Below are positions 41,727 through 53,970 of a DNA stretch of 64,000 bases, in pieces. The notes below the pieces were generated by a model. That model was not told the DNA's origin, did no database searches, and saw only the letters and a list, made by a program, of their open reading frames with translations. The position numbers and the translations under genes are program-made. The stretch's first letter is position 1. Each line of letters starts with the position of its first letter. Where the stretch lies: NCBI GenBank assembly GCA_036245525.1, contig BTPG01000004.1:228594709-228658708 (forward strand). The letters run 5' to 3'. This DNA is from Semisulcospira habei (taxonomy: Eukaryota > Mollusca > Gastropoda > Semisulcospiridae).

Positions 41727-44700
41727 GCCAGATGACAGGTGGACGAGGTCAATATGCTAGTGGCTCATCACGGCTGGAGAAAGCTGTTGGAGAGTGTCCA
41801 GTGGTAACTATAAACATTGGGGGGAGTGATGTAAAATGTCTTGTTGATACAGGCGCACAGGTTTCAACCTTGACTGAGACATTCTTTAGACATGTTTTTA
41901 GTGACACAACACACATTGATGATGTTTCCCCTTACCTGAAGGTTTCCGGCGCTCAAGGCCTCGAGGTGCCATTTATTGGTTATGTAGAGCTAGACATTAC
42001 AGTGATGAATAAAACTTTACCTAATATGGCATTCTTAGTGGTTAGAGATCCTCAGGGTGTCATGGCCGAGAGGAAGAAGGTACCCGGTGTGCTCGGTTCC
42101 AACATCTTAAGACACCTGAAGACTGTCGAGGGAGGTAGCCATCCGGACTCGACTCTATGGCAAGGCGTAAGTGCCCTGTATGAAGAGAACGCCATTTCCG
42201 TGTCAAGCGACAGTTACGTGAAACCACTGGGGAGACGGCCCGTTCTGATCCCAGCATGCAGCCTAAAAGTAATCTCATGCACAACCAAGCCAGCTGCGCC
42301 GGGTACTACGCGCGACATTCTAGTCGAGCCATCGGACAAGCTGTACCTTCCGGCCGGAATCGGAGTTGGGAGATGCCTCTCTCGACTCAGCGATAAAGGG
42401 GTCGTACCAGTTCAGGTCGCTAATGTCAGTGACAGAGACATCTACCTGAAACCCTACGTCCCTATAGCATGTGCAGCTGAAGCCGACACCCCGCACCAGT
42501 ACAGCGTGACTGTAACACAGGAAGAAATCCTCATCGAGGAAGCCACAGTACTGCCATCACACGATGCACTTAGAGACATCATGTCCGAAGTATCTGTCGG
42601 CGACATCACCCAAGAGCAGGGCCTGCGTCTCTCTACACTCCTCCACAGTTATGAGCATGTTTTTAGCAGAGGCGAGGATGACCTTGGCTTCTGCGATCTA
42701 ATCCATCATCGTATCGTAACGGATGATGACACGGCCGTCAAGGTCCCACACCGCAGGATCCCACCCCAGTACTGGGCTGAAGTGAGGGACTATTTGCAGT
42801 CTGCTTTGAAACAGGGCATCATCCGCGAGTTATGCAGCCCTTATGCCTCACAGTGCGTTATTGCGAAAAAGAAAAATGGCAAGATCCGCTTTTGCGTTGA
42901 TTATAGGGGATTGAATACTAAGACACACAAAGACGCATACCCTTTGCCCAGAATCGAGGAGGCCCTGGATGTGCTGAAAGGATCTAAATACTTCTGCAGC
43001 CTGGATCTAGCTCATGGCTTTAACCAGATTCCAGTGGCGCAAGAAGATATAGAAAAAACGGCGTTCCGGGTCGGCACTGGAGGTCTCTACGAATACACCA
43101 GAATGGCCTTCGGGCTTTGTAATGCTCCGGCCACATTCATGAGGGTAATGGACAAGAGTTTTGGTGATCAGAACTTCCAGACCCTACTCATTTACGTTGA
43201 CGACCTGGTATTTGGGAAAAGCTTCGACGAGACGTTGGAAAGACTGGGAATGGTGCTATCAAGGTTCTCAAACTTCAACTTGAAGGCACAGCCCAATAAA
43301 TGCCACCTGTTTTTCAGCCGTCTGCGTTATCTTGGTCATATGGTTACACCTGAGGGAATACTACCCGACCCAGACAAAGTCTCCGCAGTGGCAGATTGGC
43401 AGCTGCCCGCCAGCGAGAAAGACTTACGGGCTTACCTCGGGCTGACCTCGTATTACCGCCGATTTATACCTGGCTTTGCTCAGATCGCAGCCCCTTTGCA
43501 CGCTCTGCTGGATAAAACACCAGGCTCGGGACGCAGCAAACGTCTGAGTGGATGGAACGAGCAATGTACGCAGGCATTCCAGACCATGAAGCAAAAGCTA
43601 ACAGCCCCAGTCCTCGGCTACCCAGATTTAACTCTGCCCTAAATCCTGGAGATTGACGCCAGCCTCCAAGGCCTGGGAGCTGTGTTATCACAAGAACAGA
43701 CCGGAAAGCGAGTTGTCATTGGCTACGCCAGCAGGGGACTCGGGGGAAAAGAGCATGAAGTTGGAATTGCTTGCGCTCCGCTGGGCAGTCACAGAGAAAT
43801 TCAGAGATCTTCTGCAGGGCAGCACCTTCACGGTCTATACTGATAACAATCCTCTCAGCTACATCCAGACATCCGCCAAGCTAGGTGCAGCAGAGACTCG
43901 CTGGGCCGCAGAACTGGCCAACTTTAATTTCACAGTGAAATACCGCTCTGGGCGATCTAATGGGAACGCGGACGCACTCAGCAGAAGGGAGGTCCATGTC
44001 GAGCAATTGATGGCAGAATGCGACGAGCCTCAAGCTGCAGCCACCGCCGTACCAACTGAAATTAGAACAGCCATCGTAAACCTCACTCCAGAGTTTGTTC
44101 TGCACGAAATCCAGGTCAGGTCTACGCATACTTCTGCTCCTTCCTCCCTACCAGCAGCTGACCTGCCCAGGTTGCAACAGCATGATCCCACATTGAAAAG
44201 GGTCTGGCAGCTCTACAGAAATGGTCACAAACCCACCAAACGACAAGCAGCTAGGGAAAACCCCAATGTGCAGAAAATAATCCGCTGTTGGAACCAGCTG
44301 AGGGACCGGGACGGAACCCTTTATAGGGTGGCGCAGGACAACGGTAGAGACGTACTCCAGGTCCTCCTTTCTTCATCACTGAAACCAGACGTTCTGAAAG
44401 CAGTCCACGATGACGCCGGGCACCCAGCAGCGGAGAAGACTTGCAAGCTTGCCCAGGGGAGGTGTTTTTGGCCAGGCATGATGGCTGATATCACCAGGTA
44501 CACAAATGATTGTGAAAGATGTTTCTTTGCAAAGGAAGGGAGAAGAGTCCACACCACCATGGGAATGCTCACCGCCACCCATCCCCTAGAAGTCTTCGCA
44601 ATGGATTTCACTCTTCTCGAACGTTCAACCAGTGGCCTGGAGAACGTGTTGGTACTGACCGATGTCTTCACGAAATTCACTCAAGCAGTCCCTTGCAAAG

Positions 44701-45880
44701 ACCAAACAGCACAGAGTGTAGCGAAAGCCTGGTAAACAGCTGGTTTCTCAAGTATGGCATACCCAAACGCCTGCACAGCGACCAAGGGAGGAATTTTGAG
44801 GGTGATGTCATAAAGGAACTATGCAAGCTGTATGGCATCGACAAGAGTCGCACCACACCATTTCACCCAAGCGGAAATGGCCAATGTGAGCGCTTCAATA
44901 GAACCATGCACGACCGACTGCGAACACTCCCCGAAAGAGCGAAACGAAGATGGCCGGAATATTTGCCAGAGCTGGTCTTCTTCTATAATGCAACAGTTCA
45001 CTCAACAACTGGATACACCCCATACTTCCTGTTCTTTGGCCGAGACCCTTACCTGCCCATCGACAGCCTTCTTGGAATTCCTGGTGATGGAGTTTTGACG
45101 GATTCTCCCGTTAGGGTTGATGACTGGCTCGCGGAGCACCAGAAGCGTCTCCAGCAAGCCCACAAACTGGCACAGCAGCTGACGGATAGAGAGGTCTCAA
45201 GGCGACAGGAAGCTGCGGCCTCAAGGGTTAATAATGACGGCATTGCAGAGGGGACGACTGTTTACGCTCGCAATCGTCAGGTCAGAGGTCGAAACAAGAT
45301 CCAAGACGCGTGGAATAGTGAACCGTACACAGTTTTCCGGAGGCCAGATTCACAAGGAAACACTTACATGGTGCACTCTGCGGACGGTGGCGGATCTGTT
45401 AGGACACTACATCGTACCGAACTACTCGTACCGCGATCGCCAGTGCAGCAAAGACCTCAGCCAACAGCCTCTTCTCCATCACCGTCGTCAACGAGCGACA
45501 CTGGTGACGACAGTCCGGAGTCCCCATCAAGGTCAGACTCTGTGCGTGACCATCAGATCCTCACCACCAACGGTGACAGCAACAACAACCAGAGCTGTGA
45601 TACCACTGCTGGTCACATGAGACAACAGGTCAGAGATGGAGGTTCACCCTCAGGACATGACCCCGGCAATGCTCAAGCAGGGGAGCGTAGCATTCCCCGG
45701 AGATCGACACGCCACAACAAGGGGTATCATAGCAACCCTCACCATCTCCCCGTTACAGCCATCCAGCAAGAAATGGGACTGTTTGAGAAACTGTTGACGA
45801 CGCAAACTCTCCTGATGAAGATTCTCCTAGACAGAGGCGTGGCAGGATATTTAGATGTTGTCGAGGACGCCAACTATTAG
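41706..45880 (+). pseudogene. Pol of Gypsy element B (protease-RT-RNase H-integrase), broken
   Basis: Protease has LVDTGAQVSTL. RT has FCVDYRGLN, MAFGLCNAPATF and YVDD at 43193-43204. RNase H follows (LEIDASLQGLGAV, FTVYTDNNPLSY). Integrase has the H-H-C-C zinc region (DDAGHPAAEKTC...CERC), catalytic LTDVFTKF and HSDQGRNF, and a C-terminal region with RTLHRTELLVP. Lesions are TAA at 43640-43642 just before RNase H, a frameshift at the G run near 43745, and a second shift just before 44733. The frame is otherwise well preserved. Confidence 0.9.
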
Positions 45881-45881
45881 C

Positions 45882-45888
45882 AGGGGAG
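45882..45888 (+). promoter_or_regulatory. Polypurine tract
   Basis: AGGGGAG directly precedes the 3' LTR, where plus-strand priming occurs in LTR elements. It is short. Confidence 0.55.
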
Positions 45889-46256
45889 TCTGTAACATAG
45901 TGAACTGAACTCAGTGTCTGATCTGTACTCACTATCACTATATTTCACAGCAATCTATACTCACTATACTGTATTTGACATTGGCTTACCACCGGTTGTA
46001 CTCTTGACATGCTGCACCCGACTGCTGGTGGGGTAAGTTTATTGTCTATTTTTCCCCACCCGGGTCTGCCCTGGGGGACTTGGGTGGGGTTAGGTATTTT
46101 TTAGTTCCCAGGGTCACCCTGGTCAGCCCCACAGGGTGGGTTTTTCTCTCTATTCTGGGGGCATGTGTTTCTGTCTACCCTTTGTCCATTCACCTGTATT
46201 TGCCTTTTTAAAACTCTCCCTACTGTCTGCACTGCCTGTAGCTCTTGATATTGGAT

Positions 46257-49174
46257 TACTTACTTTACTTACGCCTGTCACCCCTACCCGGGTATAGGCC
46301 GTCGACGAGAGACCTCCAGCAACTCCTGTCCTGTGCTTCTCCTTCGATTCTACTCCAGGAGGTTCCCAGTCTCTTGATGTCTGCTTGGAGGTCTCGACGC
46401 CAGGAGTTTCTCGGCCTACCTCTTTTCCTCTTTCCCTGGGGGTTCCATGACAATGCCTGCCTAGTGATACTGGAAGCTGGCTTTCTCAGACTGTGACCGA
46501 TCCATCCCCATCTTCTTCGCCCAATTTCACTCTCTGCTGTTATCTGCTCTGTTCTCTCCCAGAGTCTGACGTTGCTGATCTTCTCTGGCCAGTGGATTTT
46601 CAAAATTCTTCTAAGGCAGCTGTTCATGAAGGTCTGTACTCTGTTGACTGTGGTTTTTGTCAATCTCCAAGTCTCTGCTCCATATAGGAGAACTGCTTTT
46701 ACATTGGAGTTGAATATCCGGACTTTGGTGTGTTGTGACAGCTCTCTGGAACTCCACACTTTTTTCAGCTGGAGAAAGGCTGCTCTGGCTTCACCGATTC
46801 GTGCTCTGACATCTGCATCAGTGCCGCCTTTTTTGTCTATGATGCTCCCGAGATAGGTGAAGGACTCCACCTCCTCCAACGGGGTGCCAGCAAGCAAGAC
46901 TGGTTCCTCCCTGGTTGCGTTCAGCCTCATTGTCTTTGTTTTCTGTTTGTGGATGGTGAGGCCCACTTGGGACGAGATGTCAGCAAGCCTCGTGGTCTTG
47001 TCCTGCATTTGTTGATGAGTGTGGGACAGTAATGCCAAGTCGTCTGCAAAATCGAGGTCGTCAAGCTGTGTCCACAGTGTCCACTGTATTCCACTTCGTC
47101 TGTGCTCTGTGGTCATCTTCATGACCCAGTCTATGGCCAGTAGGAAGAGGAACGGAGACAGCAGACACCCCTGCCTGACACCAGTTCTGACCTGGAGCTC
47201 CCTGGTGAACTGCCCTTCGTGGATCACGCGACATGTCATACCATCGTAGCTGCTCTTGATCAGGCGGACGAGCTTTATGGGTACACCGTAGTGTCGTAGG
47301 AGTTTCCACATAGTCTCTCGGTCCACACTGTCAAATGCTTTCTCATAATCCACAAAGTTGACGTACAGCGGGGAGCTCCACTCCAGAGACTGTTCCACGA
47401 TGATGCGGAGAGTGGCGATCTGGTCTGTACATGATCGGTTCTTCCTGAATCCTGTTTGCTGGTCTCTCAGCTGGGGGTCAACGGAGCTCTTCATTCTCTC
47501 CAGGATGATCCTGTTGAAGACCTTTCCTGGTACTGACAGCAAGGTGATTCCTCTGTAGTTGGAACACTTGCTGAGGTCGCCTTTCTTGGGAAGCTTGATT
47601 AGGTACCCCTCCTTCCAGTCAGCCGGCATCACCTCCTCTTCCCAGATCTTTCCAAACAGTGGGTACAGCATCTCCACTGTTGTCTCTAGGTCTGCTTTCA
47701 GAGACTCCGCTGGGATGCCATCTGGGCCTGCTGCTTTGCCGTTCTTCAAAAATGCCACTGCTCTTCTGATCTCTTCCCGGCTGGGTCTGTCACAGCTGAT
47801 GGGTAGGTCGGTATCTGCCGGCTGGATGTCTGGGGGGTCGGGTGGGCTAGGTCTGTTCAGTAACTCTTCAAAATACTCGGCCCATCTGTCGAGTTGGTCT
47901 GCTCTGTCTGCAATAGGCTTGCCTTCTTTGTCTTTTACTGGTCTTTCTGTATGGCCATACTTGCCTGACAATCTTCTGGTAATGTCGTAGAGCTGTTTCA
48001 TATTGCCGCTGCCTGCTGCCTTTTCTGCCTCTGCTGCCAGGTTGTCTGTGTAGGCCCTCTTGTCTGCCCTGATACCCCTCTTCACCTCGCGGCCGGCTTC
48101 CCAGTATTCCCCCTGTGCCCTTACTTTGGCTGCTCTCGTGCGACTGTTGTTGACAACTGCTTTCTTCTGCTTCCTCACTTCTATCTTCTTCAAGGTCTGT
48201 GCCGACAGCCAGTCCTTGTGATGGTGTTTCTTGAACCCTACAGTGTCTTTGCAGGTTGAGTTCAGCGCCTCTCTAACTGCCTTCCACTGCTGCTCTGTGG
48301 TGACCGCCTCCTCTTCATTTACTAGCTCCTGTAGCGCTTGAAACCGGTTGGACAGCACCAGTTTGAACTCTTCTCTAACTCCAGTTTCTCTCAGGAGGCC
48401 TACATTATAGCGCTGTCTTCTTGTTGTCTCTGTGCGGCTTTTCTTTAGCTTGAGCTTCATTCTTAAGGTAAGCAGATGGTGGTCGGAGGCAACATCTGCT
48501 CCCCTCCTCACTCGAACATCTTGAAGGGATCTTCTAAATTTCTTGCTAATGCAGATATGGTCTATTTGGTTCTCTATTGTATGGTCAGGTGAGACCCAAG
48601 TTGCTTTGTGTATCCTTCTGTGTGGGAAGATGCTGCCTCCAATGACAAGTCGGTTTAGAGCACAAAAGTCTACAAACCTCTCCCCGTTCTCACTCATCTC
48701 CGAGCCTAGTCCCTGTCTTCCCATCACCTCTTCGTATCCGGTATTGTCCTCCCCTATTTTGGCATTAAAATCGCCCATGACGATGGTGATGTCTCGCTCC
48801 GCACATTTGTCCAAGGCACTCTGGAGTCGGTCGTAGAACTCTTGTTTCTCTTCCTCGTCCCTGTCATTAGTGGGCGCATAACACTGGATGACGTTCAGCT
48901 TGAGCTTTTTCTTGGTTCTAAAGGCTGCTGTGATGATTCTTGGCCCAAGAGGTTCCCAGCCCATCAGCGCTCTTTGTGCCACTGGTCACAGCATGAATGC
49001 TACGCCTTCTGTATGGGGGGAGGGGGGCATTCTCCTCTTGATGACCTGAATACAGAATCATCTCCCCACTTAACAGCCTTTTCTGGCCAGACTGCGTCCA
49101 TCTGGCTTCACTGATACCTAGCAGGGAAAGGTTGTACTTCTGCATTTCCGCTGCTATCTGGGCGGCCTTGCCGC
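46257..49174 (-). mobile_element. 5'-truncated LINE inserted in SINE copy C (innermost level)
   Basis: TSD CTTGATATTGGAT at 46244-46256 and 49175-49187. The element retains most of the endonuclease and the whole RT. The stop codon is about 10 bases from a short AAGTA-type tail, so there is practically no 3' UTR, an RTE-like feature. Confidence 0.9.
46265..49174 (-). pseudogene. LINE endonuclease-reverse transcriptase ORF (two 5' lesions, 905 codons open)
   Basis: Endonuclease: LLGISEARW at the truncated N-terminus, then IQCYAPTND, ITIVMGDFNAKIG and VASDHHLLTL. RT: NYRGITLLSVPG, FVDYEKAFDSVD, GVRQGCLLSPFLF and DFADDLALLSH. The C-terminal region has WIGHSLRKPASSIT and GKRKRGRPRNSW. A frameshift at the C-rich run near 49015-49027 and an in-frame TGA near 48990 separate the first 50 codons. 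The remaining frame is open but starts without ATG. Catalytic residues are intact. Confidence 0.9.
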
Positions 49175-50433
49175 CTTGATATTGGATGCGTGTTGCTAAA
49201 TGGTCTTGGCTTTATTTAGGCCCCATGTTGTAGGTTTATTTAACATATTTGACCGGCTGGCGACATACATTCAATGTTCTGTTTATTTTATTTTTTTCAC
49301 AAGCAGTGCAGGCACGTCCTGAGAAAGCCTTGTTGCTGTTGGGACGTTAAGCAATGTACAATCAATCAATTATTGTCTATTTTATTTGATTATTATATTT
49401 TTGATTATTATAATTATGATCGTATGTATGTCGGATTAGAATGATTTTTGTGTGTTTGGTGTTAGGATTGAATGGTGTCGTTTGATTATGTTTATAGCAT
49501 TCTCCCTGATCAATCTGTTGTAGACTGCGTGAGTCTTGGAGCGGATTGATCAGTGTGTGCTCTTTAATATTTATAGTGTTCATTCTTAAGTGTATTTTGT
49601 AGATTGTTCTTGTTTTGATTCGGAATCATTTTGTTTTGTAACTATTTTTGTCAATGTTATCGATTCATTATTTTGTGTGCATGGTTACATGATTTATATA
49701 GAAAAGTGAATGTTATATTTATTTATATCAGTTATATTTATGTGGTGTTAATATGTACTTTCGATGTTTATTTATTTATGTTGATTTGTCTTTGTCAGGG
49801 TTTGCTTAATAAACAAAAGGAACCCTTACTGCGACTTCGCGTCTGTTACAGATCCAATATGTTGTGTGTTTAGCAAGTGTTACGTTGGGACTTTTGTTGT
49901 CGTATTCAGAGTGCTTGTAAAAAGTGGAACGACAGACGCCGAGACGTCAGTCACAGGTGGGACCTAACGTGAGGTCATCCCTCCAGCTCTTCACTCAGAG
50001 GGAGTCTGATCGGGACCAAGATACCCAGATCACAGCGAGAACTGCGCTACAGTACAAGTACAAGGACGTCCGTGTTACAGACAGGACCACTAGAAAGAGC
50101 ATACAACGGACTTGCACGCCTAGACGTGAGAAGGACCAACGTAACCAGGCAGTAACATCCAACAGGTTGGAGACTGAGAACTAACACCTAGCCTGGCAAG
50201 GATATTGTGATTTGGTGTGTGTGATGTTCGGATGTTAGCAGAGAAGTGTATATAGTTTGATAGTCATTTAAGCCTTTCTTTTCTTGTATATTGTATAAAA
50301 GTCACTTTAGAAAGGGAGCCCATGTGTTTGTTTTACCGCATGAATGCGCCCATCTGAGTCGGTGGCGGTGTATGCGTCTGTTGTGTGAGTCTGTACGTGC
50401 GACTGTGGGCAAGTCTGCGTGCGTTACACACAA

Positions 50434-51268
50434 GGTCCGAGAAGGAGGGGGGGGGGGGGGGGGTGCTTTAATGTTATTGCAGCACCCCATAGAACAGTTT
50501 CGGTTGTGGTGTTTTGATATATACTAAACCCTGGCAATAGGAAAAAAAAGTTCAGGACACCGGAGATAAGAGAAAGGAGATTTCAAAACCACCCTCCCAT
50601 AATGATCGAGTCCATGTCTAAAACAATGCTTTTTTAAACATCAACGTCCACAGCTTGCCTAGGTGTTGCCTTTTCAAAATTGGCAGTCACCTTTTTGGTC
50701 TGGATTGCAAAATTAGTCTGTCTTTTTCCACTGCAACACCTCAGAAAGCTTTAGGGATGCAATCCGCGCTGTGCTGGCGGTGCTACCAGTAAATTCTGGA
50801 GGCAGCTTCTAGTACATGTGTTGTTTGCAATTTCAGGTTATGTCGTATGCCTACCTGAAGAGACACCTTGGGGCGAAACCGGTCGTTGGCGGCAAAAACT
50901 TTAAATCTACTCAGCAGGTCCAATATCTGTTTGGGAATATTTTCTAGCATCCCCCCTCTGGTGGGGGGGGGGGAGGGGGAGGACTGGATATTCTCCAGCG
51001 GATGGTGGGGTGCCTGGGTAGTCCCTACTGCTCTGTGTAGTAGGTGTTCAGTGGAAGGCTCAATAGATCTAGTAAGCGATGCAGTCACAAAAAGGGCAGC
51101 TGATGTCCGGATGACACAATGCAAGCTTACCAGCCTGGAATTCCATGGCATTAGCACAGCATTCTCAGAATTGAATGAAAAATTATGTCCCTTGGAGCTA
51201 ATCTGATTGAGTGCATTTTTTGGCTTTGGGCAACACCTTTGTATATATATATATATATATATTATAAG
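50434..51268. other. No gene recognised; possible Penelope-type terminal fragment
   Basis: A run of 16 G lies near 50446. At 50855-50879 CTGAAGA and CGAAAC are spaced as in hammerhead-ribozyme cores of Penelope-like elements. The minus-strand frame at 50783-51157 has no recognisable motif. Confidence 0.4.
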
Positions 51269-51427
51269 TTATTGGCCGGAGGGGTTCGCTACACAGACGT
51301 TTGTAGGCCTGAGGGAGGTCAAAGGAATCATTGTACCCCTCAGGCCGAAGGCCTGAGGGGTACAATGATTCCTTTGACCTCCCTCAGGCCTACAAACGTC
51401 TGTGTAGCGAACCCCTCCGACCAATAA
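51269..51427. repeat. Long near-perfect palindrome (78-bp arms, 3-base loop)
   Basis: Left arm 51269-51346 (TTATTGGCCGGAGGGGTTCG...) pairs with 51350-51427 with one mismatch. The arm shares GTAGGCCTGAGGGAGGTCAA with the tandem repeat at 63340-63675. Peptides read from either strand are nearly identical because of the symmetry and are not genes. Confidence 0.95.
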
Positions 51428-52559
51428 CGTATTTGTTTTCCTTCCTCCGTTTATTGAGAAAAAATCCGGTTTATGAAGATGGCCGCTTCTGTGGCGGATA
51501 GGTGACGCCATTGAATATACATGTTCTGCCGGGGATTCCCAGACTGTGACGTAGCATGATTCCGTGTCAGAAGCGCAAGTCTTGTTTTCGCGAGTAAAAA
51601 GCTAATCTTGGCTTGTGTACAGAATGATTCAGGCTGCAATGTCTACAAAAGGTCGTTAAAGTATTACAGTGACAGTGCTTCTTGACTGCTGTGTTATTCA
51701 GAAAAATTAAGAACTTTTTGATGAAGCGATCGGCATTTGACCACTGATGTGACAGCTTGTGCAAGTTAGCATGGTGCCTCGTGCTTTTACATTCAAGATG
51801 ACAGAAGGGGATGGCTTTGAGTGTGCAGCAGATTGTCATTATATCCTAAAGTGTCATGTGTGTTGGGATATCTGGAAAAGGGAATACCAAAACAAAATGC
51901 TCGTTAACAGCAGGACTAGTGCTGAGACTGATGGATTTTAAGGTAAGATTTTATTTTACAGCGTAGACATGTCAGATAGTCTTCGAAAATTCGGGAAATG
52001 TTTTTCTTCAGATAGTCCCGCATTGAGTGACGTGAAAATTTGGCAATAGCGTGCTTTGTGTATAGTGTTGTTGGGTGTGTATTTTCGTTTTAGTTCTTAA
52101 ATTTGTTGCTCTGTGCTTTGGTGAAATTGTGGCATGTTGCCTGTTGGTGTTTGAGCAGGCGACAGTGTGTTGCCGGTTTGCAAGGATTGTGTCTCTGATT
52201 GGTTAAAAAAAACTCGGAAGCTATTTTTGTTCCGTGGTTTCCCGAACTTTGAACATGTCTCGGTGGAAGGCTTTTGCTGTTTGCGCTATGTAATTAGTGG
52301 TGAAGTATTGTTTAGTTGGCTCCTCATGTCGTGAAAAATAAGGCAGATGATGTGTATTACATCAAATAGGACTACTTTAGTGCGTTTTTTTCTGCTATTT
52401 TGTCGAACCAAGTTGCTATCAAGACTCGAAAACAAGGTTGTAACACGTCATTGAGAGGGCTATAAAACGTCCGCCATTTTTCGCTACAGTGGTTTTTATA
52501 TCATGGTCACATGGTACAGTTTGCACTAAATTTACTGGTCGTGTGACGTAGGGAGGAAA
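51428..52559. other. No gene seen
   Basis: No supported frame or repeat family was recognised in this kilobase. Confidence 0.4.
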
Positions 52560-52561
52560 AC

Positions 52562-52662
52562 ATCTATATATATAGATATAGATATAGATATATAGATATA
52601 GATATAGATATATAAATATAGATATATAGATAGATAGATAGATAGATATAGATATAGATATA
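52562..52662. repeat. Microsatellite (ATATAG/GATA-rich)
   Basis: Irregular runs of TATAGA and TAGA units. Confidence 0.9.
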
Positions 52663-52709
52663 TTCTTAAAATGTGAAGAAAGGATCCACATAATGTCTCA
52701 AAAAGTCAA

Positions 52710-53970
52710 CTGTTATCCCCATACCAAAAAAGGCAACCATCAGTACCCTTAATGACTACAGACCTGTGGCATTGAGCTCCGTCATAATGAAAACGTTTGA
52801 ATGGCTGATCCTGCAGCACATCAAGTCTGTCATGCCCCCTTCCCTTGATCCTTATCAGCTTGCTTACCGCGTGAACCGATCAGTAGAGGACGCTGTGTCA
52901 CTAGGGCTGCACTATATTCTGCAGCATCTGGAGAAGCCAAATGTGTATATTAGGCTGCTTTTTGTTTATGGCAGCGCATTCAACACTATCATACCGTCCA
53001 AACTGCATGAAAAGCTGCTGCACCTTGGCTTTGCACAGTCCATCTGTAACTGGGTTCTGGATTTTTGTTAAAAAGACCCCAGATTGTCAGGATCAGTTCG
53101 TGCGGTCAGAACTGTGTTCAGGTGTGTCAGTTCCCTACTCCTGGTCAATGTGGACATGTATCCCAGTCTTTGACCTTGAGTACGGGTACTCCCCAAGGAT
53201 GTGTTTTATCCCCATTGTTGTATTCTCTTTTTACACACAACTGTGATAGCACACGCATAGTGAAATTTGCGGATGATACGACAGTCAAGGGTTTTGTACA
53301 TAACAATGACAAGAATGCATATCAGGATGAGGTAGACATGTTAGTAGGCTGGTGTTGTGACAACAACCTGGATTTACATGTTGGAAGACCAAGGAAATGA
53401 TAACTGATTTCAGAAAAAAAGAAACCTGACCCCCTTCCCTTAACCATCCAAGGAAACAACATTGAAATTGTTGAAACGTTCAAGTTCCTGGGTACTCTCA
53501 TTTCGCACGATCTGAAGTGGGAAAAGAATATTGAACAGCTAGTAAAGAAAGCCCAGCAGCGCCTGTTTTTTCTTCGGTGGTTGAAGTCTTTTGGCATCAG
53601 TATATGATCAGCGATCATGGTGCAGTTTTACCACACCGCCATTGAGAGCGTTCTTACCTTCTCAATGACGGTGTGGTATGGCAGCGCAATTGACGAAGCC
53701 CGCAAGAAATAAAATGGGGTAATCAAAACAGCATCTCATATTGTTGAAAGCGATCTCCTCTCGCTGGAATCTCTGTACCACACACGCACCATCAAGACAG
53801 TGAGCTCCATCATAAATGACGAACACCATCCTGCACATAGCCTGATTGAGCCCTTGCCATCTGGCTCACGCTTTAGATCCATTAAGGCCAAAACCACTCG
53901 TTTTCAGAAGAGCTTTTATCCCTTGGCTGTTCAGGCCCTGTCTAATGTGCCTGCGATATGATACAACTCA
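52710..53970 (+). pseudogene. LINE reverse transcriptase pseudogene
   Basis: Pieces in order: [83 protein letters not shown] and AQQRLFFLRWL. Several frameshifts (near 53070 and 53230) and stops (near 53398 and 53710) interrupt them. The FADD box is retained. No endonuclease is present. Confidence 0.8.

Larger units (their letters stand above)
46053..49369 (+). mobile_element. SINE-like (TCAA)n retroposon, copy C, inserted in the Gypsy 3' LTR and split by a LINE
   Basis: TSD TTATTGTCTATTTT at 46039-46052 and 49370-49383. SINE sequence is 46053-46256 and 49188-49369. It starts CCCCACCCGGGTCTGCCCTG and ends AATGTACAATCAATCAA, and matches copies A and B. Confidence 0.9.
40134..49850 (+). mobile_element. 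Gypsy/Ty3-type LTR retrotransposon, family B, inserted in the family A solo LTR
   Basis: TSD GATC (40130-40133 and 49851-49854). Two LTRs with TG...CA ends flank gag and pol in the order protease, RT, RNase H, integrase, which defines the Ty3/Gypsy lineage. No envelope-like gene was found. The pol frame has one nonsense codon and two frameshifts. The LTRs differ by about five substitutions and a few small indels over ~620 bases, so insertion is fairly recent. Confidence 0.95.
45891..49850 (+). repeat. 3' LTR of Gypsy element B, split by nested insertions
   Basis: LTR sequence is 45891-46052 and 49384-49850; together they match the 5' LTR. The last 14 bases before the break (TTATTGTCTATTTT) are duplicated at 49370-49383. 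Confidence 0.95.
39442..50428 (+). mobile_element. Solo LTR, family A copy 1 (outermost level of a four-level nest)
   Basis: TSD CACAA occurs at 39437-39441 and 50429-50433. The LTR starts TGTGATGAAGC and ends GCGTTACA. Its own sequence is 39442-40133 plus 49855-50428 (about 1266 bases). It matches the uninterrupted copy at 56445-57709 along its length. A TATA box (TATAAAAG) is near 50294. No internal region or second LTR of this family is present, so it is a recombination product of an LTR element. Confidence 0.9.

Noticed and set aside
45000..45890. Envelope-like gene in the Gypsy element
   Set aside because: The sequence from integrase to the 3' LTR is accounted for by the integrase C-terminus and low-complexity tail; no signal peptide or membrane segment was seen.
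51185..51511. Two antiparallel frames with nearly identical peptides
   Set aside because: Consequence of the long palindrome.
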